In this document: positions 23,488 through 34,388 of the stretch, piece after piece
Position numbering within the stretch: the first letter of the stretch is position 1
Layout of the letters: each line of letters starts with the position of its first letter
NCBI RefSeq assembly: GCF_000499845.2
Contig: NC_023759.2
Location: forward strand, 41,356,672-41,420,671
Direction of reading: 5' to 3'
Source of the DNA: Phaseolus vulgaris
Lineage: Eukaryota > Streptophyta > Magnoliopsida > Fabales > Fabaceae
Length of the DNA: 64,000 bases
Position numbers and translations under genes: made by a program
Notes under the pieces: generated by a model
What the model saw: only the letters and a program-made list of their open reading frames with translations
What the model was told of the DNA's origin: nothing
Database searches by the model: none

Positions 23488-25389
23488 TTTATTTATGAAA
23501 AGTTTTTGACAATGTGTTTGTCACAAAAATTACAAAAAGTTCCAAATACACAATTCAATTTTCTAATTATTATTTTTATGTGTTTACTTGTTTTCATATC
23601 ATCGATATGTATATTTATGAGTTGTTATAATTATATTTGATAGAGAACAAGTGAGATTACAGGTACTAATGATGGATCACGACACCATTCAAAAATTGTT
23701 TTATTTCATTTGTGTATTTGATGTGTATAGTTTTTTTTTTCAAAAACGTAATGTTAAAGTGTTATATAAATATATTATATACAAGTACCTTAACCATATA
23801 TGTTGTAGTTATTACCCTTGTCAAATATTATATTAACATTTAAATTGAACGTTACACATTCGTCTCCTTCATTTTTATAAATACAGATTTGAATCATTCC
23901 ATAAATTGGTATAATTAATTAAATATTAATTTAAAAACTAGTTTATAATTTTTTAATAATATAAATTATTTTAAATTTTAATAAAAAAAATTAATATCTA
24001 AAATAATATATAATTTAGTCAATATAATAAATAATTTTTTTTTATTTTTAAAATTAATTTTTAAATATGAGTGAAGAGAATATATATATATTAAGAGAGG
24101 GTGGAGAATTTTGAATTCTTATTTTTTTCTTACTAAAATTTAAAATTATATAATTTTAATTAATTAAATTTTACTCTCATAAATTATTCGTATTTACTTT
24201 TTTTAAAATGTACTATTTAAATAACATATTTTACCAAAAAAACAAATTATCTATAAAAATAAATTACCTCCTAAACAATTTCCATTTCAACATTTTGAAA
24301 ACTTTTATAGTAGAACTTAAAAGACATTTGTTGTATTAAATATTGTTCAGATTTTGATATGTAAATTTTTAAGCTTGAAACTTGAAGTTACCGCATGAGC
24401 AAAGTATTTATGTACACCACATAGATGCTCCTCCATAAGATGAACTACAACGATTATCTAAGATATAAAAATATTCTTATACTTATCATATAATAATGGA
24501 CAATATTATGTTTTCTTCAGCATTATTAAAACTATGGGCTGGTTTGTCTTAGATTTAAAATGGAAGTGTATATAAAAATAAATAAATCTTAAGGTTTAGG
24601 GTTAATGATGCACGAGTATTTCGTAAAAGCAATTATGAAATTAAGGTTTTTGTTTTGCCAACTACGCATTATCCAATAATTACGATAATTTTTTCTTAAT
24701 GAATTCACGTGTAACCAAGGTGTAAGGTTAAAATTTAAATACTTAATTTATTATTTTGTTCGTTGTTAAAATACTTACCAAGTCAGGTAGCAAATATTCA
24801 TTTTAAATATACAGTCACTCTCTGTTAGACCTGCTCTCCCACCTTTGTCCAACATATTGTCGTGTTCTGTTTCTTCGATCACAACCTGGCACAACAGCAA
24901 TTACCATTTAATGATTAGTTATAGTCCTAATTAATAAATGACTGTTAAGGGCTTATCAATAACTTTTTAATTGTTTGCAATTTTTTAATGCATGTTCTTC
25001 TTATAAATATTCCTCACCAAAGATATAAGTTTTTTCTTCAATATCTTACATCCTCATTCCTCATTATCTTTTCATCCTCATTCTTCTTCCACTTGTCGAT
25101 TTTGGTTGCTCTTTCTCGATTCGAAGTAGGTATTTATAGAAACATTTTAACATTTGAGTTAAATGCACTTGTGTGTTATAATTATATGTCAAACATCAAA
25201 TATTTATTATTTTCACTTTGAAAGTATCTCTTTATTTATAATTTTTACCATAAACCCTTACCTATAGAGGAATCATTTTAGATATAATGTTCTCTTAATC
25301 ATGTTATTAAAAAATAAAATAAAATTTGGGATTGACACTTAACTTGGAAAATGAGTCATTTTTTTCAAGTATTTCAAGGGTTGAGATTG
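23488..25389. other. AT-rich intergenic DNA, no gene seen
   Basis: The ORFs at 23651-23836 and 24988-25221 have no recognisable domain or coding-like composition. Confidence 0.5.
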
Positions 25390-25910
25390 AACCTGAAAGA
25401 GGAGAATAGTTGAGTTTGGAAGGATGAGGAGTTTGTAACCTATACAGTTAAATCTGCTTATAACCCTTTAAGGAGGGTTCGAAAAGGGGAAAATTTCTAT
25501 GTGTACAAAAAGTTGTAAAGGTGTATAACTTTGTCTTTTACACGTGTAACTGCATGGAGGATATTGGAAAATAAGATTGCTACTAGGGTCAATTTGGAAA
25601 GACGTGGGATAACGGTCGAAAGTCCTTCGTGTAGGTTATGTGGGGGTGGAGGAGGAGTCTTGCCGTCATTTGTTTTGTGAGTGCATAATAGCTTGACTCG
25701 TTTGGAGTCAATGTTACCCTTAGTTTTGAGTGACGTCTGTGATTTACAATGATCCATTGTTAAACTTTTTTTCAATTTAGGATGTGTTGCGCTTCTGATT
25801 CAATTAATGACGTTTGATGAGCGATTTGGATTAAAGTAGTTATAGCAAAATGCACTAAATTATTTTCTAACATAACACTGTTTCATATAAAATCCATGAC
25901 TTCAACTCAA
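25390..25910 (+). pseudogene. LINE (L1-type) remnant: reverse-transcriptase zinc-binding region
   Basis: The plus strand encodes, in pieces, the C-terminal zinc-binding region that follows the reverse transcriptase of plant L1-type LINEs. Near 25415 it reads VWKDEEFVTYTVKSAY, the usual lead-in. Near 25540 it reads TAWRILENKIATRVNLERRG, followed by a cysteine pair in CRLCG. A frame change in the GGGGGTGGAGGAGG run then restores EESCRHLFCEC, the histidine-cysteine half of the motif. Stops and at least two frame changes interrupt it, so it is not functional. No 5' part, endonuclease or poly(A) tail was identified. Confidence 0.8.
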
Positions 25911-28827
25911 TCAAATACATACTTTAATTATATATAGTTATTTAAAAACATTAATTGTGTTAGTCCACAAAGACAAAATTTTGTATGAACGAATAACCAA
26001 TTTGCTTTCTTCAAAATATTTAACACAACATATTACATTCAAATTCATGACTATAGTTTAGAAGAATACACAGCAAACATGGATCATGTATGTATATATG
26101 ATTGAATAATAATTGATTATTATATATTGTCAAAGCATGGTGGCATATTCAAAAATGGGTTCTCTATGTTATTCGCCTTGACTTTGAATTTTGAAAAGAA
26201 GTCCAGCAATCTAATTGAGGAAGTGATATTTGTCTTGAACGAAAGAGAAAGACGAAGATGTTAAAATCAGTGATGATGGTGAAAAGAAAGTTTCAAATAT
26301 ATGTTTATAATTGGGACAGGTAACAGAGATACATGTATCTTCTTTGCCTTATAAAAGCACGAGGCGTCCCTATAAATAATTGCTTATATTGAATTTCATG
26401 TCCACCTTAGCACCTAACTTTATTACAACTTGCATAGTAAATGTCCACCATACAACAAAAACTTTTCATCTTCTATTCATATTCTTTTCATCCTCTTTAT
26501 CTCCCTTAATCATCATAACGGTATCCCACCAACGTCTATGAAACTCCAATTTATCATATCATTATTATAACAACACTTTTCTTAACCATTAACTAATCAT
26601 ACTATATACAACACTTTTATGTGCTTATCACCTAGTAGTGATATAATAATATATAAAAACATTTTTCCTTTTCATTTTATTTTCTGAAACTATATATGTA
26701 GATTTTTTAATTTTTTTAATCAGCAATAATATATGTAGATTCTTAACGTATGAATATGAGATTTCAGTTTTTATTACGACCTAAGTTGTAGAGTTTAATT
26801 TATAGGTTCTGTTAATATAAAACATTTCTTATTATTTATTTATTAATTAAATTGTAATATATATTGTTTTTATCAAAAGAGTTAGAATTGTCCATGAGGA
26901 TAACCGAACTTTTGGATAAGTTGATTCTTCTTTTAAATGATTGTTGAATTTTGTTGATGAAGAATCAATTTGAATATTTATGTGCAGAAATTTTTTTGAT
27001 GTTCAAGTTAGTGAGAGTTTAAAGAAATATAAAAATATTTAGTAAGTAAAAATGAATTTATTTAAATGTAATATGACTCATCCTGCAACCAAAATATTTA
27101 GAGTTTTTATTTGAAAGACTTGTCTAACAAATATGACTTGCCCAATGAGAGCTTGACTCGTTCAACGATCAAATCAATTAAAGTTTTTATTTGAAAAGCT
27201 CGTCCAATAATCAAAGTTCTCAGATTTTTAATTAAATGAATTTCGCTTAGCAAGCATATGGCTTACCCAACGAGTCTACATAAAAATCAGTGTTTTCTAC
27301 TTAATATAACATGGATCAAGTGTAGTTCAATGTGTGTTTTTCAATTCATTTTCTACCTATCATTGAATAAAGTACTTTTCAATAACCACAATTTAAACTC
27401 ATTATTTATGTCTAGTATTCTAACATAAAATTGTTACAAGCACACAAATCAAAAGTTATTAAAAAATCAACAAGTTCATTTGAAGCTCAAATCAAATAAA
27501 ACACAAACCCTGCAAAAATATATTATAGTGTCACCATGTTACCTTCACATTGATCATCTACCCTAAAGTATTACCGCAAACTAATACTAGCTACCATTAC
27601 CTATTTAGCTTGCTCAACCCAATCACAACTCCAACTCCACAAAACTCACATGAAAGTTTATCTTGTACACAAGGTCCCGATCAACGATGTGAACATACTC
27701 TTATGATCTTGCACTAGCAAAGACTCATCCTAACTTTAAAAACACTAGATGCAACAACTATTTTCCCAAGACATGTAGAATTTCTCAAAGTGACGAGAAG
27801 TGACAAAGAGGAACTTACTCCAAAAAAAAAATTATGATAAGATAATTTTGTTTTATTCTCTACCAAAATTCCTATGACATGCTTCAATCTTCAATAAAAT
27901 AAATAAGTTTTTCAGATATTTTTGAGAGAAAGCATAAAAAGAAAAGCCAAAAAAAAAATTAAATAGATAAACTATTTTTTTTGAAATGCAACTTGAATAA
28001 GTAACTTTATTTATTTATAAATTTTTCACTTTAATATTAAAATAGTTATGCTTTATTTTTAATTATTCCACTTCTAGTTTTAAACAATTTTTTATGTCTT
28101 TATAATTATCATATTTTTATATTAATATTGATAAATATGTAGTATATATGGACATAATTTTTATTTATGTTAATGGGTGTATATTACTAAATATATAATA
28201 ATTATCTTTATTATTATTTTCACCTTATAACAATTATTCTCTGATTGTTGAATTGTGTTTTTTGTGTTGAATTAGTACCGTTTGACTGAATGTTATGTGA
28301 CAATGTATATCATATCCTAATTGAATATATGTCTTTAATTAATTTTTGTTTTAATTTTAAAAAAATAGTTAATATTTTTATATTTTTTTATCTTTTAAAT
28401 AATAAACCTTTATTTGACCACTTGACATTTTAAATCTCAACTTATTTTGCAAAGTTTGCGAGACCTTTGTTTTATATTTTAGATTTCAAATGTAAAAGAT
28501 TAATTTCTTATAATATGGTTGACATTAAAGTAGGATTTTTTTATTTATTTATTTCTTTCAAGAGGAGCGTAGGTAAGAATGTTGGTGAAATATAAGAATA
28601 TTAATTATATGTGGGACCCACTTAGTCAAATTAAATAAGTTATTAGATTGGAGAAAAGAGATACTTAAATTGTAAGAATATGAATGAAAGAAAAAATAAT
28701 GCATGAAAAGTAATAAAAAATATTGCAGTTACACCCTTTTATACTATAAAGAATATAACCAAAACATTAAATATACATATATTTAAATGGTCTATATTTA
28801 AATTATCATACATGAGGACACATTAAT
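25911..28827. other. AT-rich intergenic DNA with a short diverged repeat, no gene seen
   Basis: Around 27105-27260 the phrase AGTTTTTATTTGAAA recurs with CTTGTCTAAC, CTCGTTCAACG and CTCGTCCAATA blocks, a small diverged internal repeat of unknown family. Otherwise nothing is recognised. Confidence 0.5.
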
Positions 28828-28896
28828 AAATCACTATTCACTTATAGAGAATAAAAGTTGGAAAATATTTTTTTTTATATAAGTGAATAGTGATTT
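28828..28896. repeat. Perfect 19-bp inverted repeat (hairpin)
   Basis: AAATCACTATTCACTTATA (28828-28846) is matched exactly by its reverse complement at 28878-28896, with a 31-base AT-rich loop. It could be a very small MITE or a chance foldback. No TSD was identified. Confidence 0.8.
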
Positions 28897-29149
28897 GTAT
28901 ACTTGGTGATCTTTGATAGATAGGATTATTGACCACCCATGTCTTTAAATTCTCAAATCATGTTGTTTTTCATCTCTTCTCTTATAGAAAAAAGTTGTTC
29001 TTGAATCCTCCTTTTTGCTAATTATGGAAGCAACTTATTCTCTTCAAAGAACCTTTTGTCTTCTTCAAGTCTCTGCTTGCTCTTTTTTACCATTAGCCTT
29101 CTCTCTTCATCAAATTTATTTTTCTTTCTTTCAAATTATATAATGTGGA

Positions 29150-29606
29150 AATGTGATTATTACAAATTAAGTAATACGAAAATATGATTATTTTGTATTT
29201 TGTAATCCACGAATATAGTTATTTTAAATTAAGTTATTTGAAAATATAGTTATTCCAATTAAGTAATAAATAAATATGATTATTCTAGATTAACTAATCT
29301 GAAAATATGATGATTTCAGATTACGAAATATGAGAATAAGGTTATTATAAATTAAGCAATATGAGAATAAAATTCTTTCAAATTAAGTAATCTGAAAATA
29401 TAATTATTTTGAATTATATAATTCGTGAAACGGTATTTTAGATTAAATAATCTGATAGTACAATTATATCGAATATAGCAATCCATAGTATGGTTATTTT
29501 AGATTTAGTAATTAAAAATACAGTAAGTCCATATTACATTATTTAAAAATATGATTATCTTAGATTACCCTAATTTGAGAATATGATTATTCGAACAAAG
29601 TGAATC
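29150..29606. repeat. Degenerate tandem repeat of about 40-45 bp
   Basis: About ten degenerate units each combine a block like AAATATGATTATT with AGATTAAGTAATCTG (for example 29220-29260, 29265-29310, 29310-29355, 29390-29455). The array stops exactly where the left LTR of the Tat-like element begins. I do not see it resume beyond the right LTR. Confidence 0.75.
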
Positions 29607-29611
29607 TTAAC
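29607..29611. repeat. Left TSD of element A (TTAAC)
   Basis: Matches 36383-36387 exactly, fixing the outer boundaries of the nested complex. Confidence 0.85.
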
Positions 29612-29766
29612 TATACCTGTATGGATATTGGGGACTGAGTAATGTTGATCCACGTCGAGACAAGGTGTCTACTTCGCTCTCGGTTGTCCTATTCTTCAAG
29701 TCTCCTACTTCCTCGCGTGCCTCGACCGGTGGGGGTACCTGCGATTGTGCTCAAGTCAGCCATCTT
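29612..29766 (-). repeat. 3' LTR fragment of element A
   Basis: Aligns with 35896-36062 of the intact LTR with about five substitutions and two small deletions. One deletion removes 8 bp between GCTC direct repeats. The first bases are TATACC rather than TGTACC. The rest of the LTR is missing because a deletion joins it at 29766 to the middle of element B's left LTR. Confidence 0.88.
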
Positions 29767-30011
29767 AATCAGTTCATTTCATTTGTTAAGCAATTTAATC
29801 GGTTCATTTGCATTTTTACATCTTTTAATTGGTTCAATTGGCAAGAAATGGGTCTTCCATGTGAGTTTGGTGTTTGGTGCAAGTTTTGGTGAGTTCTTGA
29901 AACTTAGAACATTGATCCAATTCTATTAAAAGTGCCTAAGCTATCTCCAACTCAAGGTGATTCCTAAGAATGTCAAGAATCATTCTCTATATGGCTAGTG
30001 GAATCACATCA
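29767..30011 (+). repeat. 5' LTR fragment of element B (last 245 bp only)
   Basis: Nearly identical to 33464-33708. The first roughly 561 bp of the LTR, including its TATA box, are missing, so this copy cannot drive transcription from its own 5' promoter. Confidence 0.9.
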
Positions 30012-30013
30012 TG

Positions 30014-30025
30014 TGGTATCATGAG
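30014..30025 (+). other. Primer-binding site of element B
   Basis: TGGTATCATGAG lies two bases after the LTR end and resembles the initiator-methionine tRNA site (TGGTATCAGAGC), with differences in the last bases. Confidence 0.65.
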
Positions 30026-31240
30026 TCTTAGGTTTGTTCTTGTTTAATTTTGAGTTGTGTTGCACTTTTAATTCAAGAGCTCTATCTTCTTGTTGTTTCT
30101 TTTCTGTTTTTAGGATTATAATTGAGTATTCTTGCTGTTTTCTTAATTTGTGCATACCAAGTGTTTGTGTTTTTTCCTTTTTGAATCTATACAAGTTTTG
30201 TCATAGTCATGTTTTTCCAAGAATGTCATCACTTCTTGTAGTACTTTTATTGCATTTTTTGTTTCTTGCTTTGGTGTAATACAGTTTTCTGCATTTGTAT
30301 CTTGATCCTTTGTGCATTTTCTGTTTTAGAATTGAGTTCATACTTGTATTTTAGACCTATACAAGTTCCTATACATCATTTTCCATTATGTCTTTGCTAG
30401 TTCTTAATTCTGTTTTTCATTCCTGTTAGGATTCCTCTGTTTTCTGAAAACGTGCTTACTGTTTTTCCTTATTGCAATTGATTTACTCACTGCAAAATTC
30501 TGAAATTCTGGATTTGTGTTCTTCAAAGTGTTATAAAAGCATAGAAAAAAGAAGTACTCAAAAATTCAAAGTACACAAAAATGATAAATAAAATACAAAA
30601 AGTGTACAATTCTGCCGAAAAAAATACGGTAATCTGGCAGCGATTTTGAAAAATTTATCTCAATTAATTGGCTTACTGTTTTTAAGTAATACCAGTGCCA
30701 TTATTGAGTTAACATCTTGAAGTTTCTGTGGTTTAAATTTCATAATCCAGTTCGCTCTATATCATTCCAGTTAAATCAGTGAACATCAAGCACAGTTTGC
30801 ATAAAAAATATTTTCCAGTAGCTTGTTTTTGTTTTCTTCATCTACTCTAGTGCTTTTCTTTAGGTATTCTTTTGTGTGCCTACTTTTTCATTGAGTTCCT
30901 TATTTTCTTGCTTGTCTTTTATTCATTAATCTTTGAGTTTGTCATACATCTAGTTTTCCTTTTGTTATAGCCTTTCATTGCTTATACCTTTTCTTGTTTG
31001 TCTTTATTGCTTCATTGGTTTTGTTGTGGTTGGCTTTGAGATTGGTGTGCCTTGCTTTGACATCTTTCATTTGAGGATTCCAAGACCTCAAGATCAGATT
31101 GGTGCAGGGACATTATTTCTTTGAGAGTGACTTCTTGTCAAGCCAAATTCACTTCGGCAGTTTGCTACCAAATTACTTTTTGCTAACTTTGTTTTCTTAA
31201 CTTTGTTTGCTGTTTTGTTGTTTGCTGTTTTCTTTTATAC
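30026..31240 (+). other. Long untranslated leader of element B
   Basis: About 1.2 kb of T-rich DNA between primer site and gag. The small ORFs here (for example 30034-30279) have no family signature. It probably contains the packaging and dimerisation signals, but nothing specific can be read. Confidence 0.6.
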
Positions 31241-32827
31241 ATGGCTTCATATTACAGCAGTGGTTCTTCCAAACAGCTTTCTTCTAGCAAAGCTGCTGCT
31301 CTTGATGAATTAAAAAAGGCAAAACGAACCATTAATCTCAATGATGAAGCTATAAGAAAGTTGGAGGAAAGATTACAAAGACTTGAAATGAAGCAAGCTA
31401 GGTCTTCTCATTCTATTCATGGAGAGCATCATCATCATAGACCTTCATCAAGAGGCTCTTCCAATGATCATGGACGTGAAGAAGATCATAGAAGAAGGAG
31501 ACCTCAACCCAACTTTCATGGATTTAGACCATCTCATGCTCATGAAGATAAACGTGAAGATGGCTACTACCGAAATGCAAAGGCTAGGCTACCTTCGGTC
31601 CAGCTTCCTTGTTTCAATGGCTCTAGTGATCCTAATGTATATTTAGATTGGGAGGCTAAGTGTGAACAAATATTTGAGACCCATAAGATCCTTGATGAGC
31701 ACAAATATAAGCTAGCCACCTTAGAATTTAGTGATTATGCCAAAGAATGGTGGCGTACAATTGTAATGGACATTATGTATCGCAAGAAACCTCCCGTGGT
31801 TTCTTGGAATACTTTGAAAGAGTATATGCGCGCGAGGTTTATTCCTCATTCTAGGAAGGAACACTTGTTGAAGTTCCAAAGGCTTCCTCAAGGACATAGG
31901 ATGGTAGATGAATACTTTAAAGATTTTGAAACCACTTTGACTAAAATGAATATGCATGCTAATGAAAAGTCAAAGATAAAATGGTTTGTCCGTGGTTTAA
32001 GAAGAGATATTAGAGAATTTATAGAATTAAATGAGTACTCTTCTTTGAAGCAAGTGCTTCGCATAGCCATCAAGATGGAATTATATCTTTTGAAAACCAC
32101 GTCTACAAAACAAGTTTCTACTACAAATTCTTCTACTCCTAAGTCACCTACCAAAACTTCCAATATAAAATGTTTTAAATGTTTAGGTTTTGGGCACATA
32201 GCTCTTCATTGTCCACAAAAAACCTTAATGACAAACAAGGTAAAACAAGACCTACCTCACCCACCTCCCTCACGTAAAAATGAAAAAGACAAAGAAAGCC
32301 AAGTTGACATGAGTCTTATCCTTTCACCTCCAAGGTGTTTTCCTTCCTTATCTTTTTCATTACCCAAGGTTTCTATTTCAACACCATCTTGGTTAAAAAG
32401 TGTTAGGGATGATTTCATACCTCCTAATGGTTTTCACCACTTAAGAGGCCTTTTTCCAAAAGATATCATCATTCCCAAACAAATTTTTCCAACTTGGTCG
32501 ATTTATAGAACCTCCTTTTCTGAAATCCCATTGTTTACAAAAACTAAGTCATGTTTGCCTTTTTCTTCTACTTTTACTTGTAAAACTAAACTGACTTTGT
32601 TATATGCAGGGATTCAGAATTCGTGGACGAATTCTCTCCAACTCGAGGAGTATGATGAGAATCAAATAAAGAAGGCTTTTATTAATGAAGGGAGAGGTCA
32701 TTCACCTACACATTTGAAGTTCTTCCTTCTAGTCTTTTCAAAATTAAAAAGAAGACATAAAATAAAGAGAGGATCAAGCCATAAAGCCAAAGAAGTCTAC
32801 AAGCTTTCAAGAATAGGCTTCATTTAA
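31241..32827 (+). CDS. Ty3/gypsy Gag polyprotein fused to eroded pol remnants
   Basis: The ORF has 528 codons. Residues about 20-55 form a basic coiled coil, and 60-105 are histidine- and arginine-rich. Residues about 150-260 are the Retrotrans_gag core (KLATLEFSDYAKEWW, MRARFIPHSRKEHLLKFQRL, VRGLRRDIREF), which builds the particle shell. A CCHC zinc knuckle lies at 311-324 (C311, C314, H319, C324), for RNA packaging. After the knuckle there is no protease. Residues about 391-430 (PPNGFHHLRGL, WSIYRTSFSEI) look like a decayed copy of the tract that normally opens reverse transcriptase (GLPPLRGIEH, PAYRTNPEE). Residues about 457-475 (IQNSWTNSLQLEEYDENQ) resemble the tail after integrase. The ORF is intact, so the protein may still be made. 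The pol parallels are by eye. Confidence 0.88.
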   Translation: MASYYSSGSSKQLSSSKAAALDELKKAKRTINLNDEAIRKLEERLQRLEMKQARSSHSIHGEHHHHRPSSRGSSNDHGREEDHRRRRPQPNFHGFRPSHAHEDKREDGYYRNAKARLPSVQLPCFNGSSDPNVYLDWEAKCEQIFETHKILDEHKYKLATLEFSDYAKEWWRTIVMDIMYRKKPPVVSWNTLKEYMRARFIPHSRKEHLLKFQRLPQGHRMVDEYFKDFETTLTKMNMHANEKSKIKWFVRGLRRDIREFIELNEYSSLKQVLRIAIKMELYLLKTTSTKQVSTTNSSTPKSPTKTSNIKCFKCLGFGHIALHCPQKTLMTNKVKQDLPHPPPSRKNEKDKESQVDMSLILSPPRCFPSLSFSLPKVSISTPSWLKSVRDDFIPPNGFHHLRGLFPKDIIIPKQIFPTWSIYRTSFSEIPLFTKTKSCLPFSSTFTCKTKLTLLYAGIQNSWTNSLQLEEYDENQIKKAFINEGRGHSPTHLKFFLLVFSKLKRRHKIKRGSSHKAKEVYKLSRIGFI

Positions 32828-32902
32828 ATATCTCTCTTTATAGTTTCTTTTATAAATTTGTAAATAATATAGAATGTTTAAATACATAGTTTTTAGGAAA
32901 GG

Positions 32903-33708
32903 TGCTTAGAGGGAAACCTTAGATACCTCTTTTGTAAAAGCATCTTTAGGCATTAGTTTAGAATTTTCTAGAAGGTGACTCTTCATGCTTCACTTTAGGT
33001 GCTAGAAGTGAGTAGCATGCAAGGGACTTTTAGTTAGCTTGTTTTGTAAGCTTCATGACCAGCCCTTGCTCCTATAAAAGGAGGGCTTAGGTCATTCACA
33101 ATTCAGATTTGGAATTTGTAGTAAAGAAACTCTCCCAATTTGGTGATTGAGTGAGTGAGATTTGATTTCTCCTCTTCCTAGTCTCATCTTGAGTGCCTTG
33201 GTTCTCTCAAGTGGCGGCGTTGCACACTTATCTTGGAGCATTCACACTTCAAGTGGCGTGTTCATCAACCAAGAACTACAACCACATAAGTCCTCTTTCT
33301 TCTCCATCTTCTCATTCCATTTCCGTGCCTATTTGAATTCCTAAACATGTCTTAGGTTCCTTTCTTGCTTTCTATTCGGTGTTCTTGCTTATTTTCATGT
33401 TTCAATCGGTTCATCTTCTTTCTCCTTGGATTTGTTCGGTGCATTTCAGTTTTGAAGCATTTTAATCGGTTCATTTCATTTGTTAAGCAATTTAATCGGT
33501 TCATTTGCATTTTTACATCTTTTAATTGGTTCAATTGGCAAGAAATGGGTCTTCCATGTGAGTTTGGTGTTTGGTGCAAGTTTTGGTGAGTTCTTGAAAC
33601 TTAGAACATTGATCCAATTCTATTAAAAGTGCCTAAGCTATCTCCAACTCAAGGTGATTCCTAAGAATGTCAAGAATCATTCTCTATATGGCTAGTGGAA
33701 TCACATCA
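32903..33708 (+). repeat. 3' LTR of element B (intact)
   Basis: Starts TGCTTAGAGG directly after the purine-rich AGGAAAGG, a likely polypurine tract, and ends CACATCA. CTATAAAAGG near 33072-33081 is a TATA box. The sequence AATCGGTTCATTT and close variants recur four times between about 33403 and 33535. The DNA beyond 33708 is the protease region of element A. Confidence 0.85.
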
Positions 33709-34388
33709 CTTCGGGTTGGTTCCACCTTTAGGCTAGCTACATAGCACTCTCGTGCTATCTTCTGATCTACATGTACGGTTGCTATATCTCCATTGACCGA
33801 GGGGAACTTCATAGCTAAATGAGGGGTTGAGACAATGGCTTTCAGCCTATTGATAGATGGATGACCGAGCAAAATATTGTACGATGTGTTGGCGTTGACG
33901 AGTAAGTATCGTATGTTAATGGTCTTACTGAGGTAGTCATCGCCGATTGTAGTGTATAGATCGATAAATCCTTTCGTATCTACTCTTTCTCCTGAGAAAC
34001 CAACTATCTGCTCGTTGTAAGGTTGTATCTCTGCCTCTGGGATCTTCATCTTCTTAAATGTTTCCCAGTAAAGGATGTCGACCGAGCTACCTTGATCTAC
34101 TAAAACTTTTGCAATTGCGAATTTATCTATCTCCACAGTTATTACCATGGGGTCATCTTGAGATGGATCAATTGCTGTGAAATCTTCGTCAGTGAAAGTG
34201 ATTGGTGGTATGTGCGGTCGGCGTTGTGTGGAGGTCGAATGAACGAATTGAACTGCTCTTAAATGTTTCTTCCTTGCTGAATTAGAACATCCTCCACCTG
34301 CAAAACCACCTGCAATGTAGTTAATTTCTTGAGGGGGCTGGCCGAGTGATACCAGTCCAGCGATTGTATTGATGACCGCGTGAACTTT
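33709..34388 (-). pseudogene. Aspartic protease region of element A, truncated by element B
   Basis: This continues the gag frame exactly, separated from gag by one UAG codon (34389-34391). It opens KVHAVINTIAG and passes through a glycine-rich segment, GGFAGGGCSNSARKKH, typical of Tat/Ogre polyproteins. It then holds the protease core: VLVDQGSSVDIL supplies the catalytic aspartate, as the D-x-G-S-S form of this lineage, and NTSYNILLGHPSINRLKAI is the second conserved block. The reading frame is open until element B cuts in at 33708 after LKVEPTRS. Reverse transcriptase and integrase, which should follow, are absent. The protease would normally cleave the Gag-Pol precursor. Confidence 0.88.

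Larger units (their letters stand above)
29767..33708 (+). mobile_element. Young gag-only Ty3/gypsy retrotransposon (TR-GAG type) nested in element A (element B)
   Basis: A plus-strand element with a truncated left LTR (29767-30011), a primer-binding-like site (30014-30025), a long leader, one gag ORF (31241-32827) and an intact right LTR (32903-33708). No protease, reverse transcriptase, RNase H or integrase domain is present. The two LTRs differ at one base (29771 A versus 33468 G) over the 245 bp they share, so the insertion is recent. Non-autonomous elements of this structure have been described in plants as terminal-repeat retrotransposons with a GAG domain. Confidence 0.88.

Noticed and set aside
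24988..25221. 77-codon hydrophobic ORF
   Set aside because: T-rich DNA gives hydrophobic residues by composition. No signal or domain can be supported.
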